Assembly: GCA_039881145.1 (NCBI GenBank)
Contig: JAYKKI010000088.1
Span: 699,501-763,500 of the forward strand
Reading direction: 5' to 3'
Source: Druceiella hillmani
Lineage: Eukaryota; Arthropoda; Insecta; Lepidoptera; Hepialidae
DNA: 64,000 bases
The first letter of the stretch is position 1; each line of letters opens with the position of its first letter. Both the position numbers and the translations under genes were made by a program. Under the pieces are notes generated by a model. That model searched no databases, was not told the origin of the DNA, and saw nothing but the letters and a program-made list of their open reading frames with translations. Shown here one piece after another: positions 1 through 13,500 of the stretch.

Positions 1-340
1 ATGTAGAAAGGATGGGTTTGCTCATAAATGTAAGAACATTACATAGAACCATATCTCGGAGATGTGAAAATTTATATATCAATATACATTACGAGATGTG
101 GACATCAGTGAATTTTTCAACCGGGACTATTGGTATTATTCTGTTGTATGATTATTAATCCTTTTTCCACTAATCAACGAGATCATTATTCCTCTCGAAA
201 TCTGCCACAATCAATTACAAAAACCAACTTGCGCAATAAAAATAATTACAAATTTTGGCATACTCGCATAATTCTATTTAATAGTGTCTGTTTAGCGACA
301 TATATCCTTTGTTGCACGTAAATTTGTGACGTTTTATATA

Positions 341-574
341 CACAATTAAATTAAACTACGTGATGTAGTATTATTTCTACTTTCTTTAAGTTCTTTACCA
401 CGACCTAGGTTTCATTGTATTACAACATCTTCAGGTGTTCTATTAGCAAAGATGCATATCTTTGCTAATATCCCACCTGAACATGTAATACAACGAAACC
501 CAGGTCGTGATAAAGAACTTGAAGAAAATAGAAATAATACTACATCACGTAGTTTCATTTAATTGTGAATAATG
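341..574. repeat. Foldback (palindromic) repeat, full copy
   Basis: The left arm (about 341-437) and right arm (about 477-574) are near-perfect reverse complements of almost 100 bp each, starting at CACAATTAAA and ending at TTTAATTGTG. The centre, 450-477, is itself an inverted repeat with 12-bp perfect arms. Single-arm or shortened relatives occur at 11054-11137, 15603-15705 and 44985-45145, so this is a dispersed family and not a one-off duplication. Confidence 0.8.
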
Positions 575-789
575 AATTTCTACAAAATTAACGCCAAATA
601 TATTCAACGTTTTATATAGTTATTTGTATTAGTTTTATAAATACGTCAAATTTTCTAAACAAATTCAGTAGAAATTGGTTATAACAATATTAAAGAGATT
701 TGTCCATAGACTTAAGAACTTAGCTAAATCTCGTCCCACGCTTCTGATATTATTAGGATAGCATTAAGAATAGTAACTTTTTATGTCCA

Positions 790-1480
790 TTATTATCCGG
801 GTGAAATATCATCTTTAAGGCTTGAATTTTTCTATATTGATTTTTCAGAGAAATTATAAAACCTTCCTAACGCTGTCCATGAGTTATAGTACGGAGGTCA
901 CGTTTGGAGGTAAAAAAAGTTTGATGGATTTCAGATTCATGACTTAGCAGCAGATGAGCAGGGCAATTATCCACTAAAAGTAAAATTTTCCGTTTATATG
1001 CTTTCAATTCAGCATGCCAATTTCATGATCATCTATGAAAAATTTCAGAAGTCATCCGTGACTTTGTATGTTGTTTTCACACCTTGGCTTTCTAGATTTT
1101 CCAATCATTAATTTTTTTATGGTTATTCTTGCTTTATGCATTTTCCAAGCAGAGAATTGTTCACCTTTAAATTAGTGTCTTGTCTGGAGTTATTTAAAAA
1201 AAACAATTTTGTCTGTGTTAAAGTTGTTCTTTGGTTTCTAACATTCACATAGCTTTGTCCACTTTCACAAATTTGTCCACCGACAATATTGTGACGAGTT
1301 CTCAACTGAGCTTCTTTAAATCTCCATGTGTTTTGTTGTTTTTGCTCGCTTTGTCTTCAATAAATTTTTATAAAAGGAGATTTTATCTTTTCCTTCTCCT
1401 TCCAAACAGTTGAAATTGTTGAAGTTGAAACTTCATTGCGTGCAGACGTTAAACAAAATAATTACAACCTTTCCTAGAAA
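790..1480 (-). mobile_element. pogo/Tigger-like DNA transposon relic
   Basis: Minus-strand translation in shifting frames gives motifs of the DDE_1/CENP-B-like transposases of pogo/Tigger elements. RTRHNIVGGQICESG (near 1300-1260) matches the conserved RFKKRHNI stretch of the DNA-binding domain. LLLVDNCPAH (near 985) contains the second catalytic aspartate context. It is followed by a decayed copy of the segment that normally contains the QPLDQG-type motif. Many stops and frameshifts show it is dead. Terminal inverted repeats were not identified, so the limits are approximate. Confidence 0.7.
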
Positions 1481-1489
1481 GGGCCCTAA

Positions 1490-2640
1490 ACATGCTTTTG
1501 TTTCTATATGACCATAGCTGAAAATGTTCTCAAGTGATAGATATGTGCTGTTAGTATTATTTCTACTAATTGAAAACAAACACCAGATATTGCATCACTA
1601 TTAATGATATAATATTGTAATAAGCAGCGTTTCATATAAAATTATTGTATGGGATCCAGCACAAAACTCTACCATTACAACCAGCACATTGCTTTAACCA
1701 AAGTCTTTACAACCAATCTCTAATGCATTAGGAAATATATTTGGATACAATGCATTACCACTGCAAAAATCTATATAACCACTGGGATTTTCCGAATACA
1801 AAACGGGCACAACGATGATAATCCTGATGCTTACCCTAGCCACACATATATCAACCAATATTTATATTAATAACTTCATAAACAAAAAGATCTAATTAAT
1901 TTTCAACAATAATATAACGTTTCTTAATTTCAATTTTTGTCTTTATATTTTTCAAATTTCTATGATACCTTGTTTTCCTGATGTATCCTCTAACTAACGT
2001 CTTCTCAATGACTGATCTCAATTAATGTTGTAAACATACGTAAAAAAAACTTCTAACGAGCAACAATTCAAAGTTTCTAAAAATCAAAGAAATATATACG
2101 CGATAATATACACGACACACTGACAACGACAAAAAAACACCAAATATTAACTCATTATAACCTTGTTCTACTTATATCGCGCTCTATCTTCTTAATATTC
2201 CATTGTAAACATAACCGAAAATATAATTACACATGAATTATAAGTAATTAAACACGCTACACTAAATCACACGATAGATTGACAATGCTATTAACAATTC
2301 ACGTAATGCGACTGTGCGCCAATGGAAATTGGCGGTTAAAAATAATTACACAATAACCTCTTCAAAGAAGTTGTTTAAACAAACTTTTTATAAATTTCGT
2401 GAAGCGTATTTATAAATCAAGAAACTATGAAAGAAACTTGTGTTTTCTTGTTTATAAACATCTACGTCGAAATTGGATGTTGTATCGTATAAATAAGACA
2501 AAAAAATACGTGAACATCAGAATTACAAAACGAACTTTCGGTTGCGCTCCTGTGTTTAGGAATATTCCACGATAGCTGCTTTCCAAACATAAACTTAAAC
2601 ATAGTATAGGAATGATGTTTAGAATATTAAAATCACGTAC
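1490..2640. other. AT-rich intron/spacer, no gene seen
   Basis: No convincing exon. It contains the first intron of the SAP gene, and at 2319-2336 a CCAAT-containing inverted repeat (CGCCAAT-GGAA-ATTGGCG). Confidence 0.4.
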
Positions 2641-2770
2641 CGGTGCCGGTTTTTGATTCCAGTGCTTTCTTGAGCCGCTCAACAAGCACAGCTTTATTGC
2701 CCTTCGTATCCAAGCCTAGAGCACCTAATTCGGATCTTAAATCTACCACTTTCATTTTAGCTGGATCCAT
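2641..2770 (-). CDS. SAP-domain protein, first coding exon (hnRNP U-like)
   Basis: The exon runs from an ATG at 2770 to a GTACGT donor just below 2641. It encodes 43 residues plus one base, starting MDPAKMKVVDLRSEL and containing LDTKGNKAVLVERLKKAL. This is a complete SAP motif, a helix-extended-helix DNA-binding fold named after SAF-A/B, Acinus and PIAS, with its usual leucines, central glycine and basic second helix. A SAP motif at the extreme N-terminus is typical of hnRNP U and hnRNP U-like proteins, nuclear RNA/chromatin factors. SAFB and SARNP/Tho1 also carry SAP motifs, so the family call is an inference from 43 residues. The ATG lies in a GC-richer leader and is the first one after an in-frame-clear 5' end. 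The gene is transcribed leftwards; no later exon was found in 1-2600, which holds a pogo relic. It is divergent from DRC8. Confidence 0.7.
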
Positions 2771-2900
2771 TCTGGCTTCCTTATCGCCGGCGCGATTTAA
2801 AAACTAATATAATAATATATACGAAAACACGATTCTAAATAACAATTTTACCGAATAATTTACCAACAAGCATCACGCAATGTAAAACACGCAAGATTAA

Positions 2901-2916
2901 ATATGGCGTCCGGAAG
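2901..2916 (-). promoter_or_regulatory. ETS/YY1-like motif upstream of SAP gene
   Basis: On the minus strand the segment reads CTTCCGGACGCCATAT, which joins an ETS core (CTTCCGG) to a YY1/Pho-type GCCAT core. It lies about 130 bp upstream of the SAP-gene ATG, where a TATA-less housekeeping promoter would be expected. Function is inferred from position and motif only. Confidence 0.35.
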
Positions 2917-2979
2917 TCAATAGTGATACTTAGCTTGTTTATGGAAAACAGTGTCGTCGCAGTGAATGACGATGGTTGT

Positions 2980-4380
2980 TCGTTATTGACTATGAATTCA
3001 TTCGGCTACAGACATTTTACTACTTCAAAAACTTGATTTCTAATATAAATAATTTTGCAATTTCTCCAAAGTTGTAATTTAAAATATGTTTCTATTTATC
3101 TATGGTGGTCACTAATGTTTTCTTTGATTTTCTGGTGCTTCATATTATGTGATTATTAAAATCGAAACCTTTTAAAATGTTATACTATGATAAATGTATA
3201 TGAAATACAATATTAATATAAATCGTTTTATCGCATTACACAAATACAACTTTATCATCTATTCTGTATATAGTTGGCCTTAGAATTTAATACCGAATTG
3301 ATTTCAAATACACTGTGCATGTACCTCACATGCATATTTAAACCATCGTTCATTGACCTTACCTACCTCGGTTATTTCTATTCTCAAATCATGTAAGATA
3401 CAAATTTTATGGCTAACCCAACCGAACGTATTGTTTGTGAGTTTTAGATTATTATATTTTAAATCATAATAATGTTCTAAAAATGTTGAATTAAAATTTA
3501 CTTTCGAATATTTTAAAATATACTCCACATAGATCGTAACTTGAGTATAGAAACAAGTTAGGGAGAACTCGTTCGATGTATCGATATATCGAAAAACATC
3601 GATATTCAGATCTGACATAAACTAACATTTTCGAAATGTTGGCCGATATTATATTTCAATAAATAAAAAGTATTATATATAGTATAATTTTAATGAATCA
3701 AAATACTAAATTATTCGAAATATCTAGGCAACGCAAGTGCAAAGAGTTACATAGAACATAAAAACAAATTCATTGCTCAATTATGTAAACTTATATCTGT
3801 CCGATCGGTATATAGACAAACTCTGTCTTTAATGTATTCCGTTGTTAAGTATGTTTCTATTGTTTGATCTAGTATTTCTATTATTTAGGGTATTGGCAGG
3901 TATTGATATAACTTTAAAATTATGCGTAACAGTTTTAGGTATTACGTAATAGTAATCGGAAACATCCATATTTTTTGTAGTTGAACTTGAAGAATTAGTT
4001 TTTAATGTTTTAGCAGACTTAGATTTTATACTTTTTTCCCAAATGAGCTGCTAATAATGCTTGATTTGTAATTTGGCTCACACGAATTATCTTCTTTGAT
4101 TTTTTTAAAATTATGTCTTGTTTCCGGATAAAATATATCTTTTTGTAATATAAATCAAGAATTTGAAATTAAAATCAAGGTACTGAATAAAAAATTAAGG
4201 TACATCGATATTTTTTCCACTTTCCATAAAAAAATATGAGAAAGAAATCACGGCTAAAATGGCGCGTACGTTTGAGTTAAACATTGATTATGGGAAATAT
4301 AAATTTTAAGATATTAAATAATTTTCTTAAGTATACTAAATGTATGTAACGTTAATACCCTAATTATAAAACGCCGAATA
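2980..4380. other. Divergent spacer between SAP gene and DRC8
   Basis: AT-rich with only short chance ORFs. A cluster of ATCGAT-type short inverted repeats lies near 3575-3605. No coding or RNA gene was recognised. Confidence 0.4.
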
Positions 4381-4435
4381 ACTTTTTCCATGTTTAACGT
4401 TTCATAATGGCGGCAAAACAAGCTTGTTCTATCAT

Positions 4436-4448
4436 GTCACTTAGCAAC
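4436..4448 (+). promoter_or_regulatory. RFX X-box match upstream of DRC8
   Basis: GTCACT-T-AGCAAC fits the X-box consensus RYYNYY-N(1-3)-RRNRAC exactly. It ends 71 bp upstream of the DRC8 ATG. In nematodes and flies, RFX-bound X-boxes close to the start codon drive ciliary genes, which suits an axonemal protein. The consensus is loose and occurs by chance about once per 700 bp counting both strands, so the support comes from its place and the gene's role. Confidence 0.5.
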
Positions 4449-4519
4449 TAAATTATTTAATAATATTCGTACGGTTAGCCGAACAAACTTTGTTAAATTT
4501 TCTGTAGCAAAATTAAATT

Positions 4520-4547
4520 ATGGCCAAAAAGGAAGAATTTCATAAAA
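4520..4547 (+). CDS. DRC8: DRC8 exon 1
   Basis: Encodes MAKKEEFHK plus one base, followed by the donor GTGAGT. The EEFHK stretch matches the AEFHK of vertebrate EFCAB2. Confidence 0.85.
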
Positions 4548-7512
4548 GTGAGTATTAAAGTTTATAACGTGGTTATTGATTCAAATCGTCTAATTAAAAT
4601 CTTTGAAAATATAAATTACTTACCGTTTTTAGTTTTACCGAACAACGAATTGGAGAAGAGAATTATAGATGCTTTCGAAGTTTTTGATCATTCTGGAAAA
4701 CAAGTGGTAGACATGCGAGAAATTGGAACTATATTGCGATCTCTTGGTATGTGTTAAAGATTGTAATTTTATTTCCTATCACTTAAAAATGGTGCTCACG
4801 ACAACTACGACGGAATTTTTTTCCGGAAGCGATTTTTTATAATTTCTTCATTCCAAATATATGGGCATATGCAAAATACTCAGCCAGTGTTTTTTAATTT
4901 TTTTGTATTTAATTTATTTCACGTGTTTTTTGTTCATATCGTTAATTATAACTATAATATAGGTACACCTTTTTTAACAGATAAAAATTTACATTTTATA
5001 ATTTCTGAAATCAATTGTGAAGACATAGAAAAACTTTTTTTCCATTGCTTATCTAAAATAGATATACGTGTCTATGTACTTTATCATAAATTTGTTATTC
5101 ATTTTCACACATTCGTTTTAACTTTAAGCCATTGTATGAAAAAAATGTATTTTTTTCATTATGTATCACAATCGTACTTCAAGTTGGCAAATTAACATAT
5201 ATAGGAATCAAAATTAAACACATTGATTCTTACACAGTGGTCCACAAAAAAATCTATGGTGCTATCTTTAATGATTTCAGTTGATATTTTCATGATGAAA
5301 GTAGAGAAAACCAAATAGAAGCAGAACATATTAAATTTAATGTCACTTTTATGAATAAACGTAGTATTAACTAGCTAGTTAATCTTCAGATTAATTTGAC
5401 CACTTGAATAATGTTTAATATATATAAAATGAGAAATTGTTTTTCTTGATTAGCTGACTAACCTTAAACAAAAAAAACATTTGGGTAATAATATTTAAAA
5501 ATTAAAGGTTCACATTTTTAAACTGGTTAATATAAGATTTAAATGTATATTACTTGTATTTGTAAAAAAAAAAAATTAGCTGTACTAAACTTGCAAAGCA
5601 TGCAAGAAAGACAAGTAAGATATACTCATATACAGCCCCTGGCCAAATTATTAGACGCACTTTAGTTTTAATGCAAAATCATAATTGACAGCTGTAAAAA
5701 AAAGGGTTTGGGATATTTTACTGGAATAAATCAAATTTGTATCTCTGCTGCATGTAATTAAATATGTGTTATTATAATTAAAACATAGTTTTGATTGAAA
5801 ATTTATTAACTTTTAGTGTTGGAACAATATTAATAATAAAATTGTATTTCTGTATTAATATTTCGTTGAGCCACCTTTTGCAGCTATTACGACATCTGAC
5901 CTTCACGGCAGCATGCTATTAATGCATGATTGTATACTCTTATTCATTTGTAGATGACAAATTCCATACATGCGTAATTTTTTCAATGAGTTGAATTTTG
6001 GTTGTAACCACTTCTTTAACCGCTTCTCTCTCCATCAGCTCCCACATATATTCAATTGAGTTCATATTAGGACTGTTACCAGGCCAATCCAACAATGGGA
6101 TGTTTTGGTCACGTAAATTTGCTTTGATTGAATGGGCAGTGTAACAAGAAGCTCAATCTTGCATAAAAATAAATGGTTATCAATTTTGGAACCATTTTCT
6201 TAAATGTGGAACCAAATGATTCTCTAGGACTTCTTTATATTGGCCCTGCATCATGATGTATTTTACTATTGTAGAGGTGCCTAGCACCCTTACCACTGAT
6301 AACGGACCAAATCATAATCTTCGTTGAGTATTTCACGGTCTACACAACGCAGTCAGGGTGAATTTTTTTACCTTGACGATGGCGAACAAATTGCTTTCGT
6401 CGCTGAATCAGAGTTATAAGAAACCAAATAAATGCTTGAATTGTAAAAATAAGAAATACTTACAATAAAATGTTAACAATAGATTAAATATTAAATTACT
6501 GATCATTAAGATTTCACCTGTTTGTCTTTATAATCTTTAGCCCATTTCAGGCATTTTTTGTTCATTATAGCAGTCAATTTAGGCTTCCTGGCAGGTCAGT
6601 AAGCTTTGTAATATTAATCCTTCCATTTTCTTCAAACACTGCGCAATAATATTAGCTTCTTTCAGTTCAGATTTTATTACTTTGTGTTTTCTGTTTTCCA
6701 CGTAAATTTTCTTGGTAAATATTACTGATCTATGGGTGAAAATTGACTTTCTTTTGCATTCTTCCTTTTTTTCGGGCTCAATCCTTCATCTATATTAACT
6801 TTTTTCTTTGTATGTCATACACTTGCTTCAGACACATTCAATCTTTGTGAAATTTCAAGGTACGAATACATTTTAGTATAAGGGAGAGCTTTGACATCAA
6901 CTTTTTTACGCAGTCAGAGGTTCCCCGTTTTACTCAAACTGCCAAAGTTAAAAAAAAATATTTTTTCAGTTTGAAGAACTGCTAATTTCCATTCGAATAA
7001 ATATAATTGTAGTTAAATAAACAGAAACTCAGAAAAAATCATAAATTGATAAAAAAAACACGTTCACACACATGGCATGCAAGAATTCGACTAAAGCGTG
7101 TCTAATTATTTGCAGTCCGATACCAAAATATGGGTATGACAATATAATAAATCGAAAATAGGGTTAAAAGGGAATAGTATAATTGTCCTAACTAAAAACT
7201 TCTATTTATAAAGTAAAATAAGACCAAATGGAGCACAAAATGTGTAATTATTTTAATATTCTAAAAAATGTTGCGTGCGTCTAATAATTTGGTCAGGGAC
7301 CGTAGGTGTAATTAAAATAATAACTTGAAGTAACTATGGAACACAAATTAACAAAGATAGTAAAGAAATTGGTATTACGAGTGATTTTTGTTAAAGATTA
7401 AATTTTATAAATCAAAATGAGGGTGGATAAAAGCTTTTACCAATTTTTTAATTTTTTTAGTTTTTGGACATTTATTTAAGACTTTAGTCTTACATGAATA
7501 CTAAAAGTAGAG

Positions 7513-7551
<39 letters not shown>

Positions 7552-10500
7552 TTATGTGTGTATGTGTGTCTGTGTGTCTGTGTGTGTATGTGTGTATGCT
7601 TGTGTGCGTGTGTGTGTGAGTGTATGTGTATATATATATATATATATGGCAGGTTTATCGCCACAAATCAAAATCAATAGAAATTATTTGGCGAAAATGA
7701 ACTTTTCACATATATGTTAAGCACCAAATTTCTGGCATTCGCTGGAGGCGGGTTACGGAGGTGCCGTTATAACAGCAAAGCGTTTTCAGATAATTGATCA
7801 ATTTTCTTACATAGATTATGCCTATGACTTCATTCTTGTGACTAATTTCTTGAATGATAATGGTATGATTAATGTGATGGTTAACCGTTTTAGTGCCATG
7901 GTTTTTTACTCATATATACTTAAAAATGCCAAAGATCTCTTTTGTTTTTGATGTCATTTACTCTTGTCTCGAAAAAAACTGTATCTCTTCCAAAAATTAT
8001 CCAATTTTAATAATTTTTTCGGTGTTTTCTTAACAAAAACTTGTACAAGGATAATAAAATATAAAGAAAATTATAGAAATATATATGGTGAACAAAAATT
8101 ATAACAAAAACTGAAATCAAGGTCACATCGTATTTTCACAGTCCGGTACATCCTCTGTATCAGCAAAATATTATTATCGTCACTATTATCACTATCACTC
8201 AAAATTTGCATTACGCCAAATTGTGAGCGCACCACAATGTCACTCCCACTATCACTTTTTTTCACAACTTGAAAAACAATTATTTTCACTCGAATTATTT
8301 TCGTATTCTGACATTATGGGTTAAAAATGTTCTTTTCCTAGATCCTTTTTATATTTTAATTATTAATAATATTATAATTTGAACTTTATGTAACACGTAG
8401 AAAGATAAAAAATTAGCGATGCATGCGAACGACCTCCCCTACCGTGCGCTAAACAGCAACTGATTTCACGAGCGCCATCGCACTCGTCTATTAAATTTAG
8501 TTAGTAGGCGCACGAGCACGATGGCGCTCGTCGGCACTCAAACGGTTAAGCATGTATGGTTTTTTAGGCATTGAGTAGCAATCAAACTAATTACCGCAAA
8601 TGGAGAATCTTACTCCATCGACCTAAGATATGAAGATATCATATCTTAGGTCGATGAAGTAATATGTCCAAAATTACAAATATTGTTTATAGAATTACAT
8701 TGCAAAGTAAATAAAAAAAATGATATTTTTCCAAAATTAATTATTTTCAAAAATATCTTTTTCCTTTTACTTTTACTTAGTGATTAGTGAGTTACTCTTA
8801 CAATTTTGTCATGTTTGTCCATCTGCCTCTAAAAGTCTTGTATAAAAAAAAAGCTGTTTAATGTTATTCTCAATTCCTTAGGATATCCCGAGTAGTATCC
8901 ATTGGATAGGTATTTCAAAATAAGATTGAAGTTCCATTTTTAAATTTGAAATCTCTCTTACAAAATATTTACTTTTAAATTGGTTTTAACGTAACACTGG
9001 CATTTAATTTTTCAACCATGAGTTTGAAAAATCTTAAAAAATGCTAGTTCTAGTATCTAGATTCGAAATTTCAAATAAAATTATGTTGGTTAATTAACAT
9101 TAACAATTTCTATATCAAAAATTTTGCTAAAACTGCGAACGCTATAACCAAAGTATAATTTGGATTAAATCAAAATTTTTTGCTAGTGACAAAAAATTTG
9201 TAACAATGCATTCAAACCCAATTTAGACAGCTTTATTTAGTTTCACACCTTCGTATTTAAACAATGTTACTTAGTTTCACACCTGTCTAACAATCAAATT
9301 TTGTAATTGAATTTTAACCCACTTTCTGTCCGCTGCTTCAACTGAATGTTGAAATTCTACGTCCATGTGTAATTGAAATTACAATAAAACATTATGGAAC
9401 TGATCCGATGATGGACAAAGAAGGTCGTAGGAGAAACTCATTATGTTCTTAGAACACTATTTGTAATAAAATGGGACAATGGACATGAATTTGTCAATAA
9501 CATAATAGTGAACTGTGATAGTGTGTTAAAATTAATTTCAGTTTTATGGATAAACATATTATAATAATTAGCTAGTTAATCTTCAGATTAGTTTAACTAC
9601 TTGACTTACTAATTCTTCACAATAGTGAATGAAAACAAAAGCACCATATGCTATTATGGTTTCAAAAGATAGATATTATCTACATAAACCCTAAAACTAG
9701 TTGTACTACTGAAATTATTATGAACAGAAGTACAGAAATATTTGTTTTTCTAAAAAGATGATGCTTTGTTTTTTTTTTGATAATTTTAATATTCATTATT
9801 CAAAAACTAATGGGTTTCAATTGTTAATTCAATTAAAATATTATTTAAACATTTTAATAAAATTATTAATATACTGTTTAAGTACTGTATTAAATATTTA
9901 ATTAAGTAAATACATTAAATATTTAATTACCTGGAATATAATTAATTGATGTTGTTATCTTGTTTCACTTAATATATTACTATAAGGATTTTATTGGGAG
10001 TCATAAGATTCACATACAGAAATTATTAAACAATAATGTGGGTAGAAAAAAAAAGGAATTTTTAATATTGAAGGTAGATTCGTTATATTAATTGTAAATT
10101 GGAGTAAATTAACAAATATGTTGTTATTGCAAATAACATTTATATTAGCTTCCATTATCTAAGAAAAAATGTAAAATTTTGATTAATCACAATATTTAAT
10201 CATGCAATGTAAGATGAATTAGAGTTTTTAGGCTGTATTATTTATTGAAATATCAAGAGAAAAGAACTTAAAAAAAATTTCTGGTGTGTGTTTATAACCA
10301 CACGATAGAAGCGAGAACTTGTAATTTTAAAATATATAAATAATAATAATATTGTTGGATATTAGGTCAGGGAATCAGGAATAATGCGAGATTATTATTT
10401 TAAAATACAATAACATACACATATTATATTAAACTACTCTCAAATAAAATATTATTGAAAAAATATAGGCAGATAAGAAATCCTTCTTTACGCTTGTTCT

Positions 10501-13500
10501 GAAATGTCAGTTTTTCTTAAACAAAATGCACAATTATATATTTCAGAGAATACAATAATATCACCACTTTTCTTTCTCATGGAAGGAAAGACTAAGGTTT
10601 TGAAAACATCACACATGTAAATAAATCCCAACAATTCGTTTTTAACTTGGTGAAAATGTGTAGTTTATTAAAAGGATTTATAAATATGTAAGTTTAGAAC
10701 TATAGGTATAAAATATGTTGGCTTCAGCTCCTATGAATGTGGTTACCCCTTGATCGCTTTAAATCTAGATTGACATTTGATTTAATGTAATTATTGTGTT
10801 TTAGTTGACAGAATTTGATATAAAAATAGTTGTATAGATATGGAACGGAACAAATATTTAACTATGTTCATTATTTATATTCATTTATTACAGGTTGTTG
10901 TCCGACAGAAGCAGAGATACAAGAAGTACTCTTGGCTACGGAAAACAAAGAAGCAACTGGCTCAATTCCACTAGTCAACTTCCTTCCATATATGTGCAAA
11001 CAAATAACAGATCACAGGTAAGATCAGAGTTAACGACGGACTTTAGTTTGGATAAACTACGTGATATAGTATTATTTCTACTTTCTTTAAGTTCTTTACC
11101 ACGACCTAGGTTTCGTTGTATTACAACATCTTCAGGTGGGCAATTACTACTTTTATTAAGGCTCATTCTAAATTTTGATATTTTTCGTACAATATTGTGA
11201 AATATAAGTTAATTAAAAGCCAGTCTTGAAAAAAATTCAAAAATTGATTGAAAAATAAGCCAGTTGTTGGCTTCTAAATTTGAAGATACGGATAGACTTG
11301 GGTATATCCTTGTATCTTTTCCTCTCGTAGAATATAACGTGCAATATTAAAAATGACCTCACAACACAGTATTGCCGTCTTTCATTAAAGGTTAAATTTA
11401 AACTTTTACGACTCGTTCATTTTTTAACATTATTAAAAATTTTTTTCACTCTTCATCAGCTGGTACCTTGAAATTATGATTAATGAAATAACAAAAATTT
11501 AGTCAAATACCCAATTTGGTTAATCGAATAAAAACATAGGAAAGAGAGAATTCTAACTTATTTCATACTTTAATTTACATTGTATTCTAGAATTCTAGCT
11601 GATAGCTAGAATATTTGATATTTTGATACAATAGTACTGAATATAGGTTGAGAAGTTTTTTTATAAATGGAAATAGTTGGAAAAAGTAAATATGCATACA
11701 CACATTATACAATAGAATATTTTTTAATTGTAGCAGTTTGTTTAAACTAAAAATTTTCTTTGTAGATTTCATCCTGCCAGTGCCGAAGTATTGCTGGCAG
11801 CATTTCGCTTCTTTGACACTGAGAAGAAAGGATACCTGAGCAAGGAGAAGATGATGAAACTGATGATGGAAGAGGGAGAACCTTTCACCCAGGTTGTTGA
11901 TTATTTTTTATTTACATACGTATGTGGAGAAATCTCTTATTTGCTTCTTACTGGACGATATAAACATTTTTGAACATATTTAGAATCAGCGTAGATTTTG
12001 AGGTTAAAAATTTTAAAATTTCCCAGGTTTGTCTCGGTTTAGCTTTGTTTTACATGGTATAAAAACAAGAACTTAAATATATTATGATTTGGTATTAAAT
12101 CAGAGTGGCAAAATTATTTTTCATTTTGGCACTCTGATTATGTTTTGAAAATAGATAACGGCAATGCAATAAAAGTAAAGTCCGAATATAGCATATATTC
12201 GAAATGCTTTGGTGGTAATGAGTGGTAAATAAATAATAACTGAAAATATAGCCTTATTTATGTTGAAAGAGATTTAATGGAACCGTATTCTATACAAGGT
12301 ATGCGTAAGTGTTTCTCAACAGTAGCATAGATAGCAGTATATCTGAACTTATTTTTATTTCAATTCCTATTTGAATATGGAATGTATAAAAAAAAGGTGT
12401 GACCTCACCCTTGTAAGTTCAATAGTGAAGTGACACTTCTTTAACGGTTCGTATAAGTTAATATATAATTGTTTCTTGTCTAGAAGTATGTTTTTTTCAT
12501 GTTATTCTGATTAAAACTAATTATAGTAAATTATAGTAATTATAGTAAATTATAGTAACACATTTAATAAATTTTCACTGTATATATGGAATAAATGTTA
12601 ATTTCACACTTATAATTTTTGCATTATACCGTACACAACTCTAAATACATTACCAAAAGGGCTAAAATCGGTGGCAATCTGTCAATTTGTCAACAAATAA
12701 AGTGTTTAAATAACATTTTTGACATTCTCAACTGCCATGTTGTTAACACTCAGCTGGCTCCGTCATTGGTCTCATATAAACAGCAATTTATTTTCTGAAA
12801 CATTGTACAATTTTAATGTTACTGAATGACACAAAACCTGTGTTACCAATGTTGCAAAAGAAATTTCAATTGAAAAACCTATAGCAAGTAGAGATAAGAA
12901 AGTATTGCTGAAGATGGATATTCAATCATTTTTAAGCTTATAACTGTGCTTATGAAAAATATTTACATAACAGTTTCTTTTGTTATTACCCGCATCATTA
13001 GTTCTATACCATACATAGTATATGGTAAATGTATAAGATAGATAAATCACTAGCACAAGTACTAAAACCTTCATTGAACCATCAGCGCCAACTAATATAG
13101 ATGTAATATAGATGTTAAAATGTTAGATGGGTTTACTTTTTAAACAAATTAACCGATCACCACCAAACAGATTTGACAAGTTAGCAGATTTTTTTTATAG
13201 TTTGTTAAATGATTTGAATAGGTACTTCATCCTTTCTATTAAAGATATTAGACATATTAACAGATATCAGATTCTTAGGTCATATGAAATAGTTGGACTA
13301 TAACCTACAAAACTTATGACTTAAAAACTTTGAAAAATAAAAAAATTCAAAGGTTATCCAAATAAATATTAATTCGAATAATGGCAAAATAATGAGTTAG
13401 TATGAATATTAGGTAGCAAAAACGATTCTTGTATATTTTAGATTGACACAAACAAACAATACAAACATACTAGTTTCAAATCGAATGGGCTGTATCCGAG

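Noticed and set aside
7476..7720. His/Thr/Tyr-rich and Val/Cys-rich ORFs on both strands
   Set aside because: They translate the TA/TG microsatellite.
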